A stretch of 33,500 bases of DNA. Origin: Clostridiales bacterium. GTDB taxonomy: Bacteria; Bacillota; Clostridia; Christensenellales; Aristaeellaceae. Under the pieces are notes generated by a model. The model did no database searches and was not told where the DNA came from. It saw only the letters and a program-made list of their open reading frames with translations. This document shows, piece after piece, positions 7,758 to 15,330 of the stretch. The stretch is from the NCBI GenBank assembly GCA_015056305.1, contig SVGO01000012.1:1-33500 (forward strand). Reading direction: 5' to 3'. The translations under genes were made by a program, and so were the position numbers. How positions within the stretch are numbered: position 1 is the stretch's first letter; each line of letters opens with the position of its first letter.

Positions 7758-8623
7758 CAGAACACCCCCAGATCATCGCCGCCGCTTTTGCGGTAGACGA
7801 GGTAGATGCCCGCGGTGATGAAGATCAGCACCATGGACATCGCAGATCCCGTGTTCCAGTCGCGGACCTTGAGCAGCTGATCGCGGATCAGATTGCCCAC
7901 GAGCACCAGGCCGCCGCCCATGATATCCGCCAGATAGAAGATGCCTACGCTGGGCACGAACACCAGCACGCAGCCGGCGAGGATGCCCGGCATCGTCAGC
8001 GGCAGCGTGACGTCCAGAAACGCCTTCCAGGGTTTGCTGCCCAGATCGCGCGCGGCCTCCACGAGGGTAAAGTCCATTTTATCGACCGCGCTGTGGCACG
8101 GCAGGATCATGAACGAGATCATGCAGTAGACCATCGCCAGCAGCACCGAGCCGTAGGAGCCCAGGAACTTGATGTTCTTTTCGATCAGACCCAGGCTCTT
8201 TAAGACCGCGTTGATCGGGCCGTTGGCCTGCAGCAGGATCTTCCAGCCGTATATACGCACCAGCGCGCTTGTCCAGAACGGGATGATGACCAGCATCATC
8301 AGCAGCGCCTTCCAGCCTTTGGACGCGCGCGCCATGCAGTAGCCGAAGGGATAGCCGATCAGAAAACAGACAAGCGTCGTAAAGAACGCGAGCTTGAGGC
8401 TGTTGAAGAAGACGAGCAGATAGTCCGCACGCAGCAGGCTCTTGTAGTTATCCAGCGTGAACGCCGCGCCGAAGGTAAAGTCCTGTCCGCTTTGAACCAA
8501 AGACGTGCCCAGCACGTAGACAAGCGGCAGCGCCACCAGCACCACGGCAAAGAGCGTCATCGGCAGGACAAAGAGCGTATTTCTGCGCCGGTCTGCCTTT
8601 TGCAGGGTGGAATTACGCGCCAT
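7757..8623 (-). CDS. potB: Spermidine/putrescine ABC transporter permease
   Basis: A 288-residue permease with about six membrane segments and an EAA loop VEAARDLGSKPWKAFLDVTLPLTM. The open frame extends 39 codons further upstream, but that Arg-rich part is antisense-like sequence inside potA. The start at 8623 (MARNSTLQ, charged tail, then the first membrane segment) has GGGGGTG upstream and fits family length. It overlaps the end of potA by 11 bases and the start of potC by one, so all are translated from one mRNA. Confidence 0.92.
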   Translation of the reverse strand: MARNSTLQKADRRRNTLFVLPMTLFAVVLVALPLVYVLGTSLVQSGQDFTFGAAFTLDNYKSLLRADYLLVFFNSLKLAFFTTLVCFLIGYPFGYCMARASKGWKALLMMLVIIPFWTSALVRIYGWKILLQANGPINAVLKSLGLIEKNIKFLGSYGSVLLAMVYCMISFMILPCHSAVDKMDFTLVEAARDLGSKPWKAFLDVTLPLTMPGILAGCVLVFVPSVGIFYLADIMGGGLVLVGNLIRDQLLKVRDWNTGSAMSMVLIFITAGIYLVYRKSGGDDLGVF

Positions 8624-9701
8624 GCGACGCACCCCCAATGACCGCGGCCTGCGCCGGGTTCCAGTGCATATAAACCGTATCGCCCGGCTGCGGCGCATCG
8701 CACAGGCGATGATCGCCCTCGGCGACGACCTCCGTGCCATCTTTCAGATTCACATAGGTGAGCACCGTGCCGCCGGCATAGCGCGCCTCGCGCACTTGTG
8801 CCGGGAGATTGAATCCTTCCACAGGCTCCTTTGCGGCGCGCATGCGCTCTGTGCGCACGCAGACGTCGCAGATTTCGCCGGCATTCAGCTGCGCCTGCGC
8901 GCTGTCCACGCTGAAGGAGCCGTTTTCATTTTCGATCACGGCGCTGCCGCCATTGACGCAGCGGACCGTGCCCGTGAGGATCGTCGAGCGGCCGATAAAC
9001 TGCGCCACATAGCGCGTCTTCGGCCTGTCGTAGATCTCCTCCGGCGTGCCCAGCTGCTCAAACTTGCCCCCGCGCATCACGGCGATGCGGTCGGACATGT
9101 TGATGGCCTCTTCCTGATCGTGGGTAATATAGATGAAGGTAATGCCCAGCTTCTTTTGCAGGCGCTTGAGTTCCACCTGCATCTGGCGGCGCAGCTGCAG
9201 ATCCAGCGCGCCCAGCGGCTCATCCAGCAGCAGCAGCTGCGGCTGCGGCGCGAGCGCGCGGGCGATGGCGATGCGCTGCCGCTGGCCGCCGGAAAGCTGC
9301 GCAGGCATGCGCTTGGCGTATTCGCTCATCTGCACCAGCCCGAGCATTTCCTTGACGCGCGCGGCCTGCGCGGCTTTGTCCATCTTGCGCACGCGAAGGC
9401 CGTAGGCCACGTTCTTCTCCACGTTCATATGCGGGAAGAGCGCGTAGCTCTGGAAGACCGTATTCACCGGACGGCTCTCCGGCGGCAGGGCGGTCATGTC
9501 CTTTCCATTCAGGATCACCTCGCCCGTGTCCGGCGTCTCCAGACCCGAAACGATGCGCAGCGTCGTCGTCTTGCCGCAGCCGGAAGCGCCCAGCAGGGTG
9601 ACGAATTCGCCCTTATGTACATCAAGCGAGATATCCGACAGGACGTCGCCCTCGCCGAAGTTTTTGGAAATATGTTTTAATGAAAGCAGTACCTCTGACA
9701 T
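8613..9701 (-). CDS. potA: Spermidine/putrescine ABC transporter ATP-binding protein
   Basis: A 362-residue ABC ATPase that powers polyamine import. Walker A GASGCGKT is at 38-45, the Q-loop in TVFQSYALFPH at 81-91, the ABC signature LSGGQ at 136-140, Walker B LLLLDEP at 156-162 and the switch His at 194 (THDQEE). The C-terminal third is a TOBE-type regulatory domain, as in PotA and MalK. It is first in the potABCD operon and has a perfect consensus promoter upstream. The presence of all four pot subunits in order supports polyamine rather than Fe3+ or sulfate transport. Confidence 0.94.
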   Translation of the reverse strand: MSEVLLSLKHISKNFGEGDVLSDISLDVHKGEFVTLLGASGCGKTTTLRIVSGLETPDTGEVILNGKDMTALPPESRPVNTVFQSYALFPHMNVEKNVAYGLRVRKMDKAAQAARVKEMLGLVQMSEYAKRMPAQLSGGQRQRIAIARALAPQPQLLLLDEPLGALDLQLRRQMQVELKRLQKKLGITFIYITHDQEEAINMSDRIAVMRGGKFEQLGTPEEIYDRPKTRYVAQFIGRSTILTGTVRCVNGGSAVIENENGSFSVDSAQAQLNAGEICDVCVRTERMRAAKEPVEGFNLPAQVREARYAGGTVLTYVNLKDGTEVVAEGDHRLCDAPQPGDTVYMHWNPAQAAVIGGASHGA

Positions 9702-9733
9702 GTTTCATCCATCCATTCCTGTTAAGTAGTTCG

Positions 9734-9762
9734 ATTATATGACAGGTCATTCCCCGTGTCAA
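9734..9762 (-). promoter_or_regulatory. Consensus promoter of potABCD with a palindromic operator candidate
   Basis: On the minus strand TTGACA (9757-9762), a 17-base spacer and TATAAT (9734-9739) are perfect consensus. The palindrome ATGACAGGTCAT at 9739-9750 lies across the end of the -10 box and the spacer, where a bound repressor would block RNA polymerase. The TGAC-N2-GTCA form resembles sites of some GntR-type regulators, but no regulator gene is adjacent. Confidence 0.85.
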
Positions 9763-9818
9763 CAAAAAGTTTGATGATCGAAAAACGCCAGTTTAGTTTT
9801 GCTAAACTTTATCCGAAG

Positions 9819-9851
9819 AATCAGGCCTCCCCGCAGCGGAGAGGCCTGATG
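9819..9851 (-). terminator. Hairpin after the cardiolipin synthase gene
   Basis: A nine-pair outer stem (ATCAGGCCT / AGGCCTGAT) with an inner CCGC/GCGG stem, just past the gene's stop on the minus strand. The T-run that should follow is poor, so it may be a weak terminator or a 3' stabiliser. Confidence 0.55.
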
Positions 9852-9854
9852 CAT

Positions 9855-11447
9855 TTACAAAAGCGGCGCGATCACCTTGAGCGCCGGCCCAAGCATGCGG
9901 CGGCGCAGCGGCTCTTTCCTGAGCCGCTCGCGCGTCACGCGCTCGCAGCGCGCCATCGTCTGCTGGAAATCGCGCTCGATATCGCGAATACACGACGTCT
10001 TATACATATATGCCGCGCACTCGAAGTGATGATACAGGCTCCTATAATCGAGATTGATCGTGCCGACGACCGCCGCAGCATCGTCCGATACGAACACCTT
10101 CGCATGGACAAAGCCCGGCGTGTATTCATAGATGCGCACGCCCGCCTCCAGCAGCGCGGGATAATACGTCTTCGCCAGCGCATAGGGCATCTCTTTGTCC
10201 GGCTTTCCGGGCATGATGATGCGCACATCCACGCCGCGCTGCGCGGCATAACACAGCGCATTTTCCATCTCGCTGTCCAGGATCAGATACGGCGTCATGA
10301 TGTGCACATAGTGCTGCGCATGGGCGAGGATATCCAGATAGACGCGCTCCCCGAGCTTATCCTCGTCCAGCGGGCAGTCGCCATAGGGAATCACATAGCC
10401 CTGCGCGCCCTCGGGCGGCATCGCCGGCGCGGCGAGATAGCGCTCGTACTGCGCGGTCGTATCCTTGAAATCGCGCACATGCCACATCTGCAGGAACATG
10501 AGCGTGAAGCTTCGCGCCGCCTCGCCCTTGAGCATGACGGCCGCGTCCTTCCAGTGCCCGTATTTCTCCTTGCGGTTGATGTAGTGATCCGCCAGATTCA
10601 CGCCGCCGGTGAACGCCGTATGCCCGTCGATCACCAGAATCTTGCGGTGATCGCGGTAGTTATAGTGCGTGGAGAGGAACGGTGTGAGCGGCGCAAACGT
10701 CCGGCACTGGATGCCCAGCTTTTTGAGCCGTCTGGGATAGTCGTGCGGCAGCGTGTAGAATTCGTTCGTGCCGTCATAGAGCAGGCGGACCTCGACGCCC
10801 TGCTTCGCTTTGCGCGCGAGGATCTCGAGAATCCTGCCCCACATCACGCCCTCGTCGACGATGAAGTATTCCAGAAAGATGAACTTCTGCGCGCGCTCCA
10901 GCTCCGAAAGCATCCTTTTCCATTTGTCCTCACCCTGCGGGAAATAGGTTGCCTCCGTCCTGTCAAAGACAGGATAGCAGCCGCTGCGGCGCATATAGCG
11001 CACAAGCGCAGCGCCCGCGGGATTCTCCCCGGCAAAGCGCCCCAGCACCTGTTCATCCTGATGGATGCGCCGCTGATTGAACGCGGTCATCTGCCGGATG
11101 CGCTCGCGCATGGCGCGATGGCCCAGATCGCTTCGGGTATAAGCATAGAGCAGCGGGCCGAAAATGGGCATGATCATGACGACCATCAGCCAGGTGATCT
11201 TCGCCGTCGGATCATACCGGCTACCCATGATGATCGGCACCATCAGCATGTCGATGAGCACAGTCGCGCCGAACAGATGCGGCAGAAAACGCGCAAAATA
11301 GCGCACGGCCGCAAAGAGCGCAAACACCTGAAGCAAAAACAGCAGCACAATCACGCCCAGACGGCTGAAGACCATGGTCAGAAGGCCCCGCCTGCCTTTG
11401 TCGATCAGCGACATGCCCTCGCTGTGTTCGTAACGCTTTTCTTCCAT
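9855..11447 (-). CDS. cls: Cardiolipin synthase (phospholipase D family)
   Basis: A 530-residue membrane enzyme that joins two phosphatidylglycerol molecules into cardiolipin. The N-terminal 105 residues hold membrane segments (about 28-50, 58-72 and 84-103). Two HKD catalytic motifs follow: HRKILVID at 267-274 with GGVNLADHY after it, and HAKVFVSD at 447-454 with GTINLDYRS after it. This domain order and length match bacterial ClsA-type enzymes; the N-terminal part is a little longer. It is separated from the potA promoter downstream and from asnA upstream, so it may be transcribed with or independently of asnA; a terminator lies between asnA and this gene. Confidence 0.93.
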   Translation of the reverse strand: MEEKRYEHSEGMSLIDKGRRGLLTMVFSRLGVIVLLFLLQVFALFAAVRYFARFLPHLFGATVLIDMLMVPIIMGSRYDPTAKITWLMVVMIMPIFGPLLYAYTRSDLGHRAMRERIRQMTAFNQRRIHQDEQVLGRFAGENPAGAALVRYMRRSGCYPVFDRTEATYFPQGEDKWKRMLSELERAQKFIFLEYFIVDEGVMWGRILEILARKAKQGVEVRLLYDGTNEFYTLPHDYPRRLKKLGIQCRTFAPLTPFLSTHYNYRDHRKILVIDGHTAFTGGVNLADHYINRKEKYGHWKDAAVMLKGEAARSFTLMFLQMWHVRDFKDTTAQYERYLAAPAMPPEGAQGYVIPYGDCPLDEDKLGERVYLDILAHAQHYVHIMTPYLILDSEMENALCYAAQRGVDVRIIMPGKPDKEMPYALAKTYYPALLEAGVRIYEYTPGFVHAKVFVSDDAAAVVGTINLDYRSLYHHFECAAYMYKTSCIRDIERDFQQTMARCERVTRERLRKEPLRRRMLGPALKVIAPLL

Positions 11448-11554
11448 CGAATCAGATCCTTTTCCTCTCGCCTTTTCCCCTGTGATGATTGTAGCGGATC
11501 ATGGCATTCCTGTCCACCGCAGGGCCGCGGCGGTCAATCCATCGTATGCCGGAT

Positions 11555-11585
11555 AAAGAAAAACCTTCCCTCGTGGAGAAGGTTT
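11555..11585 (-). terminator. Intrinsic terminator of asnA
   Basis: An eight-pair stem, AAACCTTC / GAAGGTTT, with a nine-base loop, then TTCTTT on the minus strand, just beyond the asnA stop. Confidence 0.82.
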
Positions 11586-11593
11586 GAAAAGCT

Positions 11594-12607
11594 TTACAGC
11601 AGCGTGATGCCCGCCTCGCGGAAGACGCGGTGCGTCTGTTCATCCCAGATGGAGGACTGCACCTCGCCGATGTGCGCCTTGCCCAGCAGCAGCATACACA
11701 GACGGCTCTGGCCGATGCCGCCGCCCATGGCCAGGGGCAGCTTGCCCTCCAGCAGCAGGCTGTGGAACGGCAGGCTGCGGCGGTCGTCACAGCCGGAGAG
11801 GGTCAGCTGGCGGTCGAGGGACTCGGGGCTGACGCGGATGCCCATGGAGGAGATCTCCATCGCGCAGCCGAGCACCGGATGCCAGAAGAGGATATCGCCG
11901 TTCAATTCCCAGTCGTCATAGTCCGGGGCGCGGCCGTCGTGCCTGCTGCCGCTCTCCATGACGCCGCCGATGCCCTGGATGAACACGGTGCCGTGCTTGT
12001 GCGTGAAGATGTTCTCGCGCTCCTTGGGCGTCTTGTCCGGGTAGAGGTATTCCAGCTCCTGCGCGGTGACGAAGGTCACGTTGCGGTTGAGCAGCGGGGT
12101 ATCGCACAGCTGGGGATACTTGCCGCGCACGGTCAGCTGCGTATCGCAGATGCTGTTTACAATGTTTCGAACGGCCTCGTGCAGGGTATACACCGTGCGG
12201 CCTTCCTCGGTGATGACCTTCTCCCAGTCCCACTGGTCGACGTAGATGGAGTGAAGATTGTCCAGGCTCTCGTCGCGGCGGATGGCGTTCATGTCGGTGT
12301 AGATGCCCTTGCCCGGCAGGATGTCATAGCGATAGAGCGCCATGCGCTTCCACTTCGCCAGGGAATGCACGACGACAGCCTCCGCCTTCGCGCAGGGCAC
12401 GTCGAAGCTGACCGGACGCTCCACGCCGTTGAGGTCGTCGTTCAAGCCGGAGGTCGGCTCGACGAACAGCGGCGCGGACACGCGCTTGAGATTGAGCGTG
12501 CGGGAAAGGGAATCCTGAAAGACGCGCTTGATCAGGCTGATCGCGCTCTGCGTCTGATACAGGGAAAGATGCGGCTGATATCCCTCAGGAATGAAAGAAG
12601 AACCCAT
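11594..12607 (-). CDS. asnA: Aspartate-ammonia ligase (asparagine synthetase A)
   Basis: A 337-residue cytoplasmic enzyme making asparagine from aspartate, ammonia and ATP through an aspartyl-AMP intermediate. It has a class II aminoacyl-tRNA-synthetase fold. Family blocks are visible: VERPVSFDV near residue 65, LHSIYVDQWDWEKVI near 120, and the C-terminal ATP-binding GGGIGQSRLCMLLLGKAHIGEVQSSIWDEQT. Length equals the usual 330. AAGGAGG lies seven bases before the ATG. A promoter with an overlapping palindrome is just upstream, and the leader is too short for a T-box, so control is likely by a repressor. Confidence 0.96.
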   Translation of the reverse strand: MGSSFIPEGYQPHLSLYQTQSAISLIKRVFQDSLSRTLNLKRVSAPLFVEPTSGLNDDLNGVERPVSFDVPCAKAEAVVVHSLAKWKRMALYRYDILPGKGIYTDMNAIRRDESLDNLHSIYVDQWDWEKVITEEGRTVYTLHEAVRNIVNSICDTQLTVRGKYPQLCDTPLLNRNVTFVTAQELEYLYPDKTPKERENIFTHKHGTVFIQGIGGVMESGSRHDGRAPDYDDWELNGDILFWHPVLGCAMEISSMGIRVSPESLDRQLTLSGCDDRRSLPFHSLLLEGKLPLAMGGGIGQSRLCMLLLGKAHIGEVQSSIWDEQTHRVFREAGITLL

Positions 12608-12635
12608 AATTCTCCTCCTTGAAACACAAAACTAT

Positions 12636-12671
12636 GCTGTACAGTATACAGCGCAGAACACCTCAATGCAA
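12636..12671 (-). promoter_or_regulatory. asnA promoter and overlapping operator candidate
   Basis: On the minus strand TTGCAT (12666-12671), a 17-base spacer and TATACT (12643-12648). The inverted repeat GCTGTA-cagta-TACAGC at 12636-12652 spans the -10 box, the classic place for a repressor. The regulator is not identifiable here. Confidence 0.72.
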
Positions 12672-12702
12672 GCACATTTATATGCCCGCTGAAGCGAATC
12701 GA

Positions 12703-13779
12703 TCATGCAAGCAGCGTTTTCACAAGCGGAATCCGCTTGAGGAGCCAAACAGGAATTGCGCATACGCCAAACACCGCCATACAGTACGCCGCGCTGGCAA
12801 TCACCTGCGGCAGGCCCACAGCCAGGAGCCCATTCCACAGCCAGGTCCACTGCGATTCCAGCAGCTGCAGCACAGGCAGATGCAGCAGGTATACGCCAAA
12901 CGTATACCGGGCGGCAGCCGTTATCCAGCGCGCCGCAGGGCGATCCGTATCCATCGCCGCACAGATGCACTTTGCCGCGGCAAAAACCGCCGCGCAGTAA
13001 ACAGGCGCAAACAAATCGTGATATTTCTGAATGGACATGACCCAGACCTTTGTCGTTTCCCGGTATGTCATATAGCAGGACAGCGCTGCGCCCGCCAGCG
13101 CCGCTGCGCACAGCGTCCATGCCGCGCGGCGGCAGTGTCTCTCCTCGAGGCTATGATGCAGAAAATACCCCAGACAGGGATAAAACACAATGTCGCATGT
13201 GATGCACGCAAGGCTGAAATCCGGATTGAGCTGATGCAGGCCCTCCCAGCGAAGCTGCTCAAAAGCCGGCAGGAGACAGCGGAACACAAACGCCAGCGTC
13301 AGCAAATACAGATAATCCCGCCTGCTGATCTGGCGCACCAGACTGCCCAGAATGGGAGAGATCAGCAAAAAAGCAAGATACGCGTACAGATACCAATAGG
13401 TAAAGTTCCACGTGGATTCATACATGCCCAATATAAACGCTTTTACGCTCCACTGTGCATCTCCCTTGTAAACAGCCACGGCGCAGGATATCGCAGAAAA
13501 CAGCACCAGAACAGCGCCCATCCTGAAAATCCTGCGGATAAACAGCGTCTTCAGGGAGATTTCTTTGCCAAGGAGCAGCGCACCGGATATCGCAAAAAAT
13601 ACAGGCACTGCCATTTTGCTCAGTATCGATAGGAACATCTCCAAAAAGTACGGGATGCTGGCCAGCTCCCGATAGGCAAACATAAACTGTCCGCGCTCAT
13701 TGATGTGGATATAAATCACGCACAGACATGCGATGATTCTGAGCGCATCCAAATATACATATCTGTTTTTTCTTTCCAT
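12703..13779 (-). CDS. Membrane acyltransferase, acyltransferase 3 family
   Basis: A 358-residue polytopic membrane protein with about ten hydrophobic segments. The N-terminus has the family-type YLDALRIIACLCVIYIHIN, in which the conserved basic and His residues form the acyl-transfer site. Members (OafA, WecH, NodX) place acetyl or succinyl groups on cell-surface sugars or lipids. A GTG two codons upstream is possible, but ATG 13779 sits nine bases from AAGGAG and is preferred. It has no obvious partner genes, so the acceptor is unknown. GC content is slightly lower than that of its neighbours, which may hint at transfer. Confidence 0.85.
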   Translation of the reverse strand: MERKNRYVYLDALRIIACLCVIYIHINERGQFMFAYRELASIPYFLEMFLSILSKMAVPVFFAISGALLLGKEISLKTLFIRRIFRMGAVLVLFSAISCAVAVYKGDAQWSVKAFILGMYESTWNFTYWYLYAYLAFLLISPILGSLVRQISRRDYLYLLTLAFVFRCLLPAFEQLRWEGLHQLNPDFSLACITCDIVFYPCLGYFLHHSLEERHCRRAAWTLCAAALAGAALSCYMTYRETTKVWVMSIQKYHDLFAPVYCAAVFAAAKCICAAMDTDRPAARWITAAARYTFGVYLLHLPVLQLLESQWTWLWNGLLAVGLPQVIASAAYCMAVFGVCAIPVWLLKRIPLVKTLLA

Positions 13780-13916
13780 TCTCACCCGCTCCTTTCTTCC
13801 CGTCAGTCAGTATAACATAGACCTCCGTTTTTCCAATGCTTTTCTTTCAAAAACAGAGTTTTTCCCGTCGTTTGCGTCCATACTACGTCCAAAACGGAAA
13901 TCGGAGGTTTTTTCTG

Positions 13917-14960
13917 ATGGCCATCGAGCGGGGCAAAATCGTGATCATCGGCGCGGGGCATGTCGGCAGCGCCATTCTCAATTCACTGCTGGGCATGAAC
14001 CTGGCCAAGGAAATCGTGCTCATCAATCTGGACCGGGAGCAGGCGCTGGGCGAGGTGCTCGACGCCAGTCACACGCTCGCCTTTTCCTATGCGGCGGGCT
14101 GCGCCATCCGCGTGGGCGACTATGAGGACTGCCAGGGTGCCCAGATCATCATCAACACCGCCGGACCGTCCATCCAGCCGGGCGAGAAGCACGACCGCAT
14201 GGCACTGCTGGAAACAAACCTGCAGGTCGTCTCCCAGATCATGGACGGCATCACGCGCTATACGCGCGAGGCGATCCTCATCCATGTGACCAATCCGGTC
14301 GACGTGCTCACGTATTACTGCATGAAGAAATACGACTATCCGAGAGAAAAGATTTTCTCCACCGGCACGCTGCTGGATACCGCGCGCTTCAACACCATGC
14401 TCGCCGCTGCGCTGGGCATCGACGCGAAATCCGTGACCGGCTTTGTCCTCGGCGAGCATGGCGGCACGGCGTTCGTCCCGTGGAATACGGTCAACGTTGC
14501 GGGCATTCCCTTTGACCGGTTCACCGAGCAGTTTGATCTGAAGACGCCCATCGACCGCGAGAATCTCATCCGCGCGGTCAAGGCCAGCGGCATGGACATC
14601 ATCGAACTCAAGGGCTATACCTCCTCCGGCATCGCGCTGACGGTGTGCCGGGCGGTCTCCTCGATCCTGTTTAATTCGCATAGCGTGCTGCCGCTGTGCG
14701 TGATCCCGCAGGGCGAATACGGCCTTGAAAACGTCGCCATGAGCCTGCCGTGCATCCTTGGCGAAAACGGCATTGAGAAAATCCTCATCCTTCCGCTGGA
14801 CGAGGACGCCGAACGCGGCATGCGCGGATGCGACGAATTCCTGCGCAGCATCATCCACAACATCGATATGGAAACCGGAAAGGTGCATCCAGAAGGCTGG
14901 CTCGGCGGCTTCCCGCCCCAGCACACGAATCCGGCGTGCATCGGCAAGCCGGTGTCCTGA
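13917..14960 (+). CDS. L-lactate dehydrogenase-like 2-hydroxyacid dehydrogenase
   Basis: A 347-residue NAD-dependent enzyme of the lactate/malate dehydrogenase family. The Rossmann motif GAGHVGSA is near residues 11-18 and LINLDREQ ends strand beta-2 with the NAD-selective Asp. NPVDVLTYY and the catalytic GEHGG follow; standard enzymes read GEHGDS. The loop normally carrying Gln102 (lactate) or Arg102 (malate), ANQKPGETR in typical LDH, reads PSIQPGEKHDR, so substrate choice is uncertain. It is about 30 residues longer than most LDHs, with a C-terminal tail. The start is set by GGAGG at 13903-13907; the frame is open 27 codons further, but those read as non-coding. Confidence 0.82.
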   Translation: MAIERGKIVIIGAGHVGSAILNSLLGMNLAKEIVLINLDREQALGEVLDASHTLAFSYAAGCAIRVGDYEDCQGAQIIINTAGPSIQPGEKHDRMALLETNLQVVSQIMDGITRYTREAILIHVTNPVDVLTYYCMKKYDYPREKIFSTGTLLDTARFNTMLAAALGIDAKSVTGFVLGEHGGTAFVPWNTVNVAGIPFDRFTEQFDLKTPIDRENLIRAVKASGMDIIELKGYTSSGIALTVCRAVSSILFNSHSVLPLCVIPQGEYGLENVAMSLPCILGENGIEKILILPLDEDAERGMRGCDEFLRSIIHNIDMETGKVHPEGWLGGFPPQHTNPACIGKPVS

Positions 14961-14987
14961 GTGGGCTGTGCAAAATAACGCAGCCCC

Positions 14988-15016
14988 TTGAATAGAAGCT
15001 GCGCTTATGATATGCT
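14988..15016 (+). promoter_or_regulatory. Promoter of the small hydrophobic peptide gene
   Basis: TTGAAT at 14988-14993, a 17-base spacer and TATGCT at 15011-15016 with an extended -10 (TGA before it). Transcription should start near 15023, exactly where the 5' arm of the long-range repeat begins. Confidence 0.72.
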
Positions 15017-15084
15017 GACATTGTAGTCAAAAGGACTCGCACGGTAGCCCCGCTTTCTGCATTACGAAAGAGGGGTGATGCACG

Positions 15085-15168
15085 ATGGATAATCTGGAGC
15101 TGTTTAATCTGCCTCTGAATGTCGCTTCGCTGCTCGTTGCTGTTTACGCGTTAGGTCGCGCAAAATAA
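15085..15168 (+). CDS. 27-residue hydrophobic peptide, candidate type I toxin
   Basis: A short frame with a good ribosome site, AAAGAGGGG nine bases before ATG. The peptide begins MDNLELFNLP, has a hydrophobic middle (NVASLLVAVYAL) and ends in a basic GRAK, the plan of membrane-acting type I toxins. It has its own promoter at 14988 and a strong terminator at 15292. The mRNA's first 21 bases (15022-15042) can pair with 15250-15280 near its 3' end, which is typical of toxin mRNAs kept inactive until processed. An antisense RNA is predicted across its 3' region. I do not recognise the family by sequence. Toxicity is inference. Confidence 0.6.
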   Translation: MDNLELFNLPLNVASLLVAVYALGRAK

Positions 15169-15273
15169 AGCATGCCGCCGTGTAGAGTGCCATCTACCGG
15201 CGGCCTGATGCTTTTCGTGCTGTAACATTCGCAGTCAGCGAGTGTCACTGTGCGAGGCTCTCAACTTCCTCTT
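15160..15273 (-). ncRNA. Predicted antisense RNA, candidate antitoxin
   Basis: A strong minus-strand promoter, TTGACC (15303-15308), 17 bases, TAAAAT (15280-15285), would start an RNA near 15273. It would end at a long hairpin, AAGCAT-GCCGCCG pairing with CGGCGGC-ATGCTT (15168-15213), followed on the minus strand by TTTATTTT. The RNA of about 110 bases is complementary to the 3' untranslated part of the peptide mRNA, as RatA is to txpA. Confidence 0.6.
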
Positions 15274-15291
15274 GACTACATTTTACAACAA

Positions 15292-15330
15292 CAACGACCA
15301 GCGGTCAAGCCGCCGGTCGTTCTTTTTATT
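15292..15330 (+). terminator. Intrinsic terminator of the peptide mRNA
   Basis: Stem AACGACC-GCGG / CCGC-GGTCGTT, with one mismatch and a five-base loop, followed by CTTTTTATT. It contains the -35 box of the antisense promoter and overlaps the last codons of the convergent dipeptidase gene. Confidence 0.85.

Noticed and set aside
8624-8740. 39-codon upstream extension of potB
   Set aside because: It lies inside potA, is Arg-rich, and the start at 8623 has a ribosome site and the expected membrane topology.
12608-12671. T-box riboswitch ahead of asnA
   Set aside because: The leader is only about 30 bases, too short for a T-box.
12619-13632. Plus-strand open frame opposite the acyltransferase
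   Set aside because: Shadow frame rich in Arg, Gln and His with no domain; the minus-strand membrane protein is clear.
15078-15089. Upstream start of a four-residue frame (MHDG) before the small peptide
   Set aside because: Its ATG is two bases from the ribosome site; the ATG at 15085 has proper spacing.
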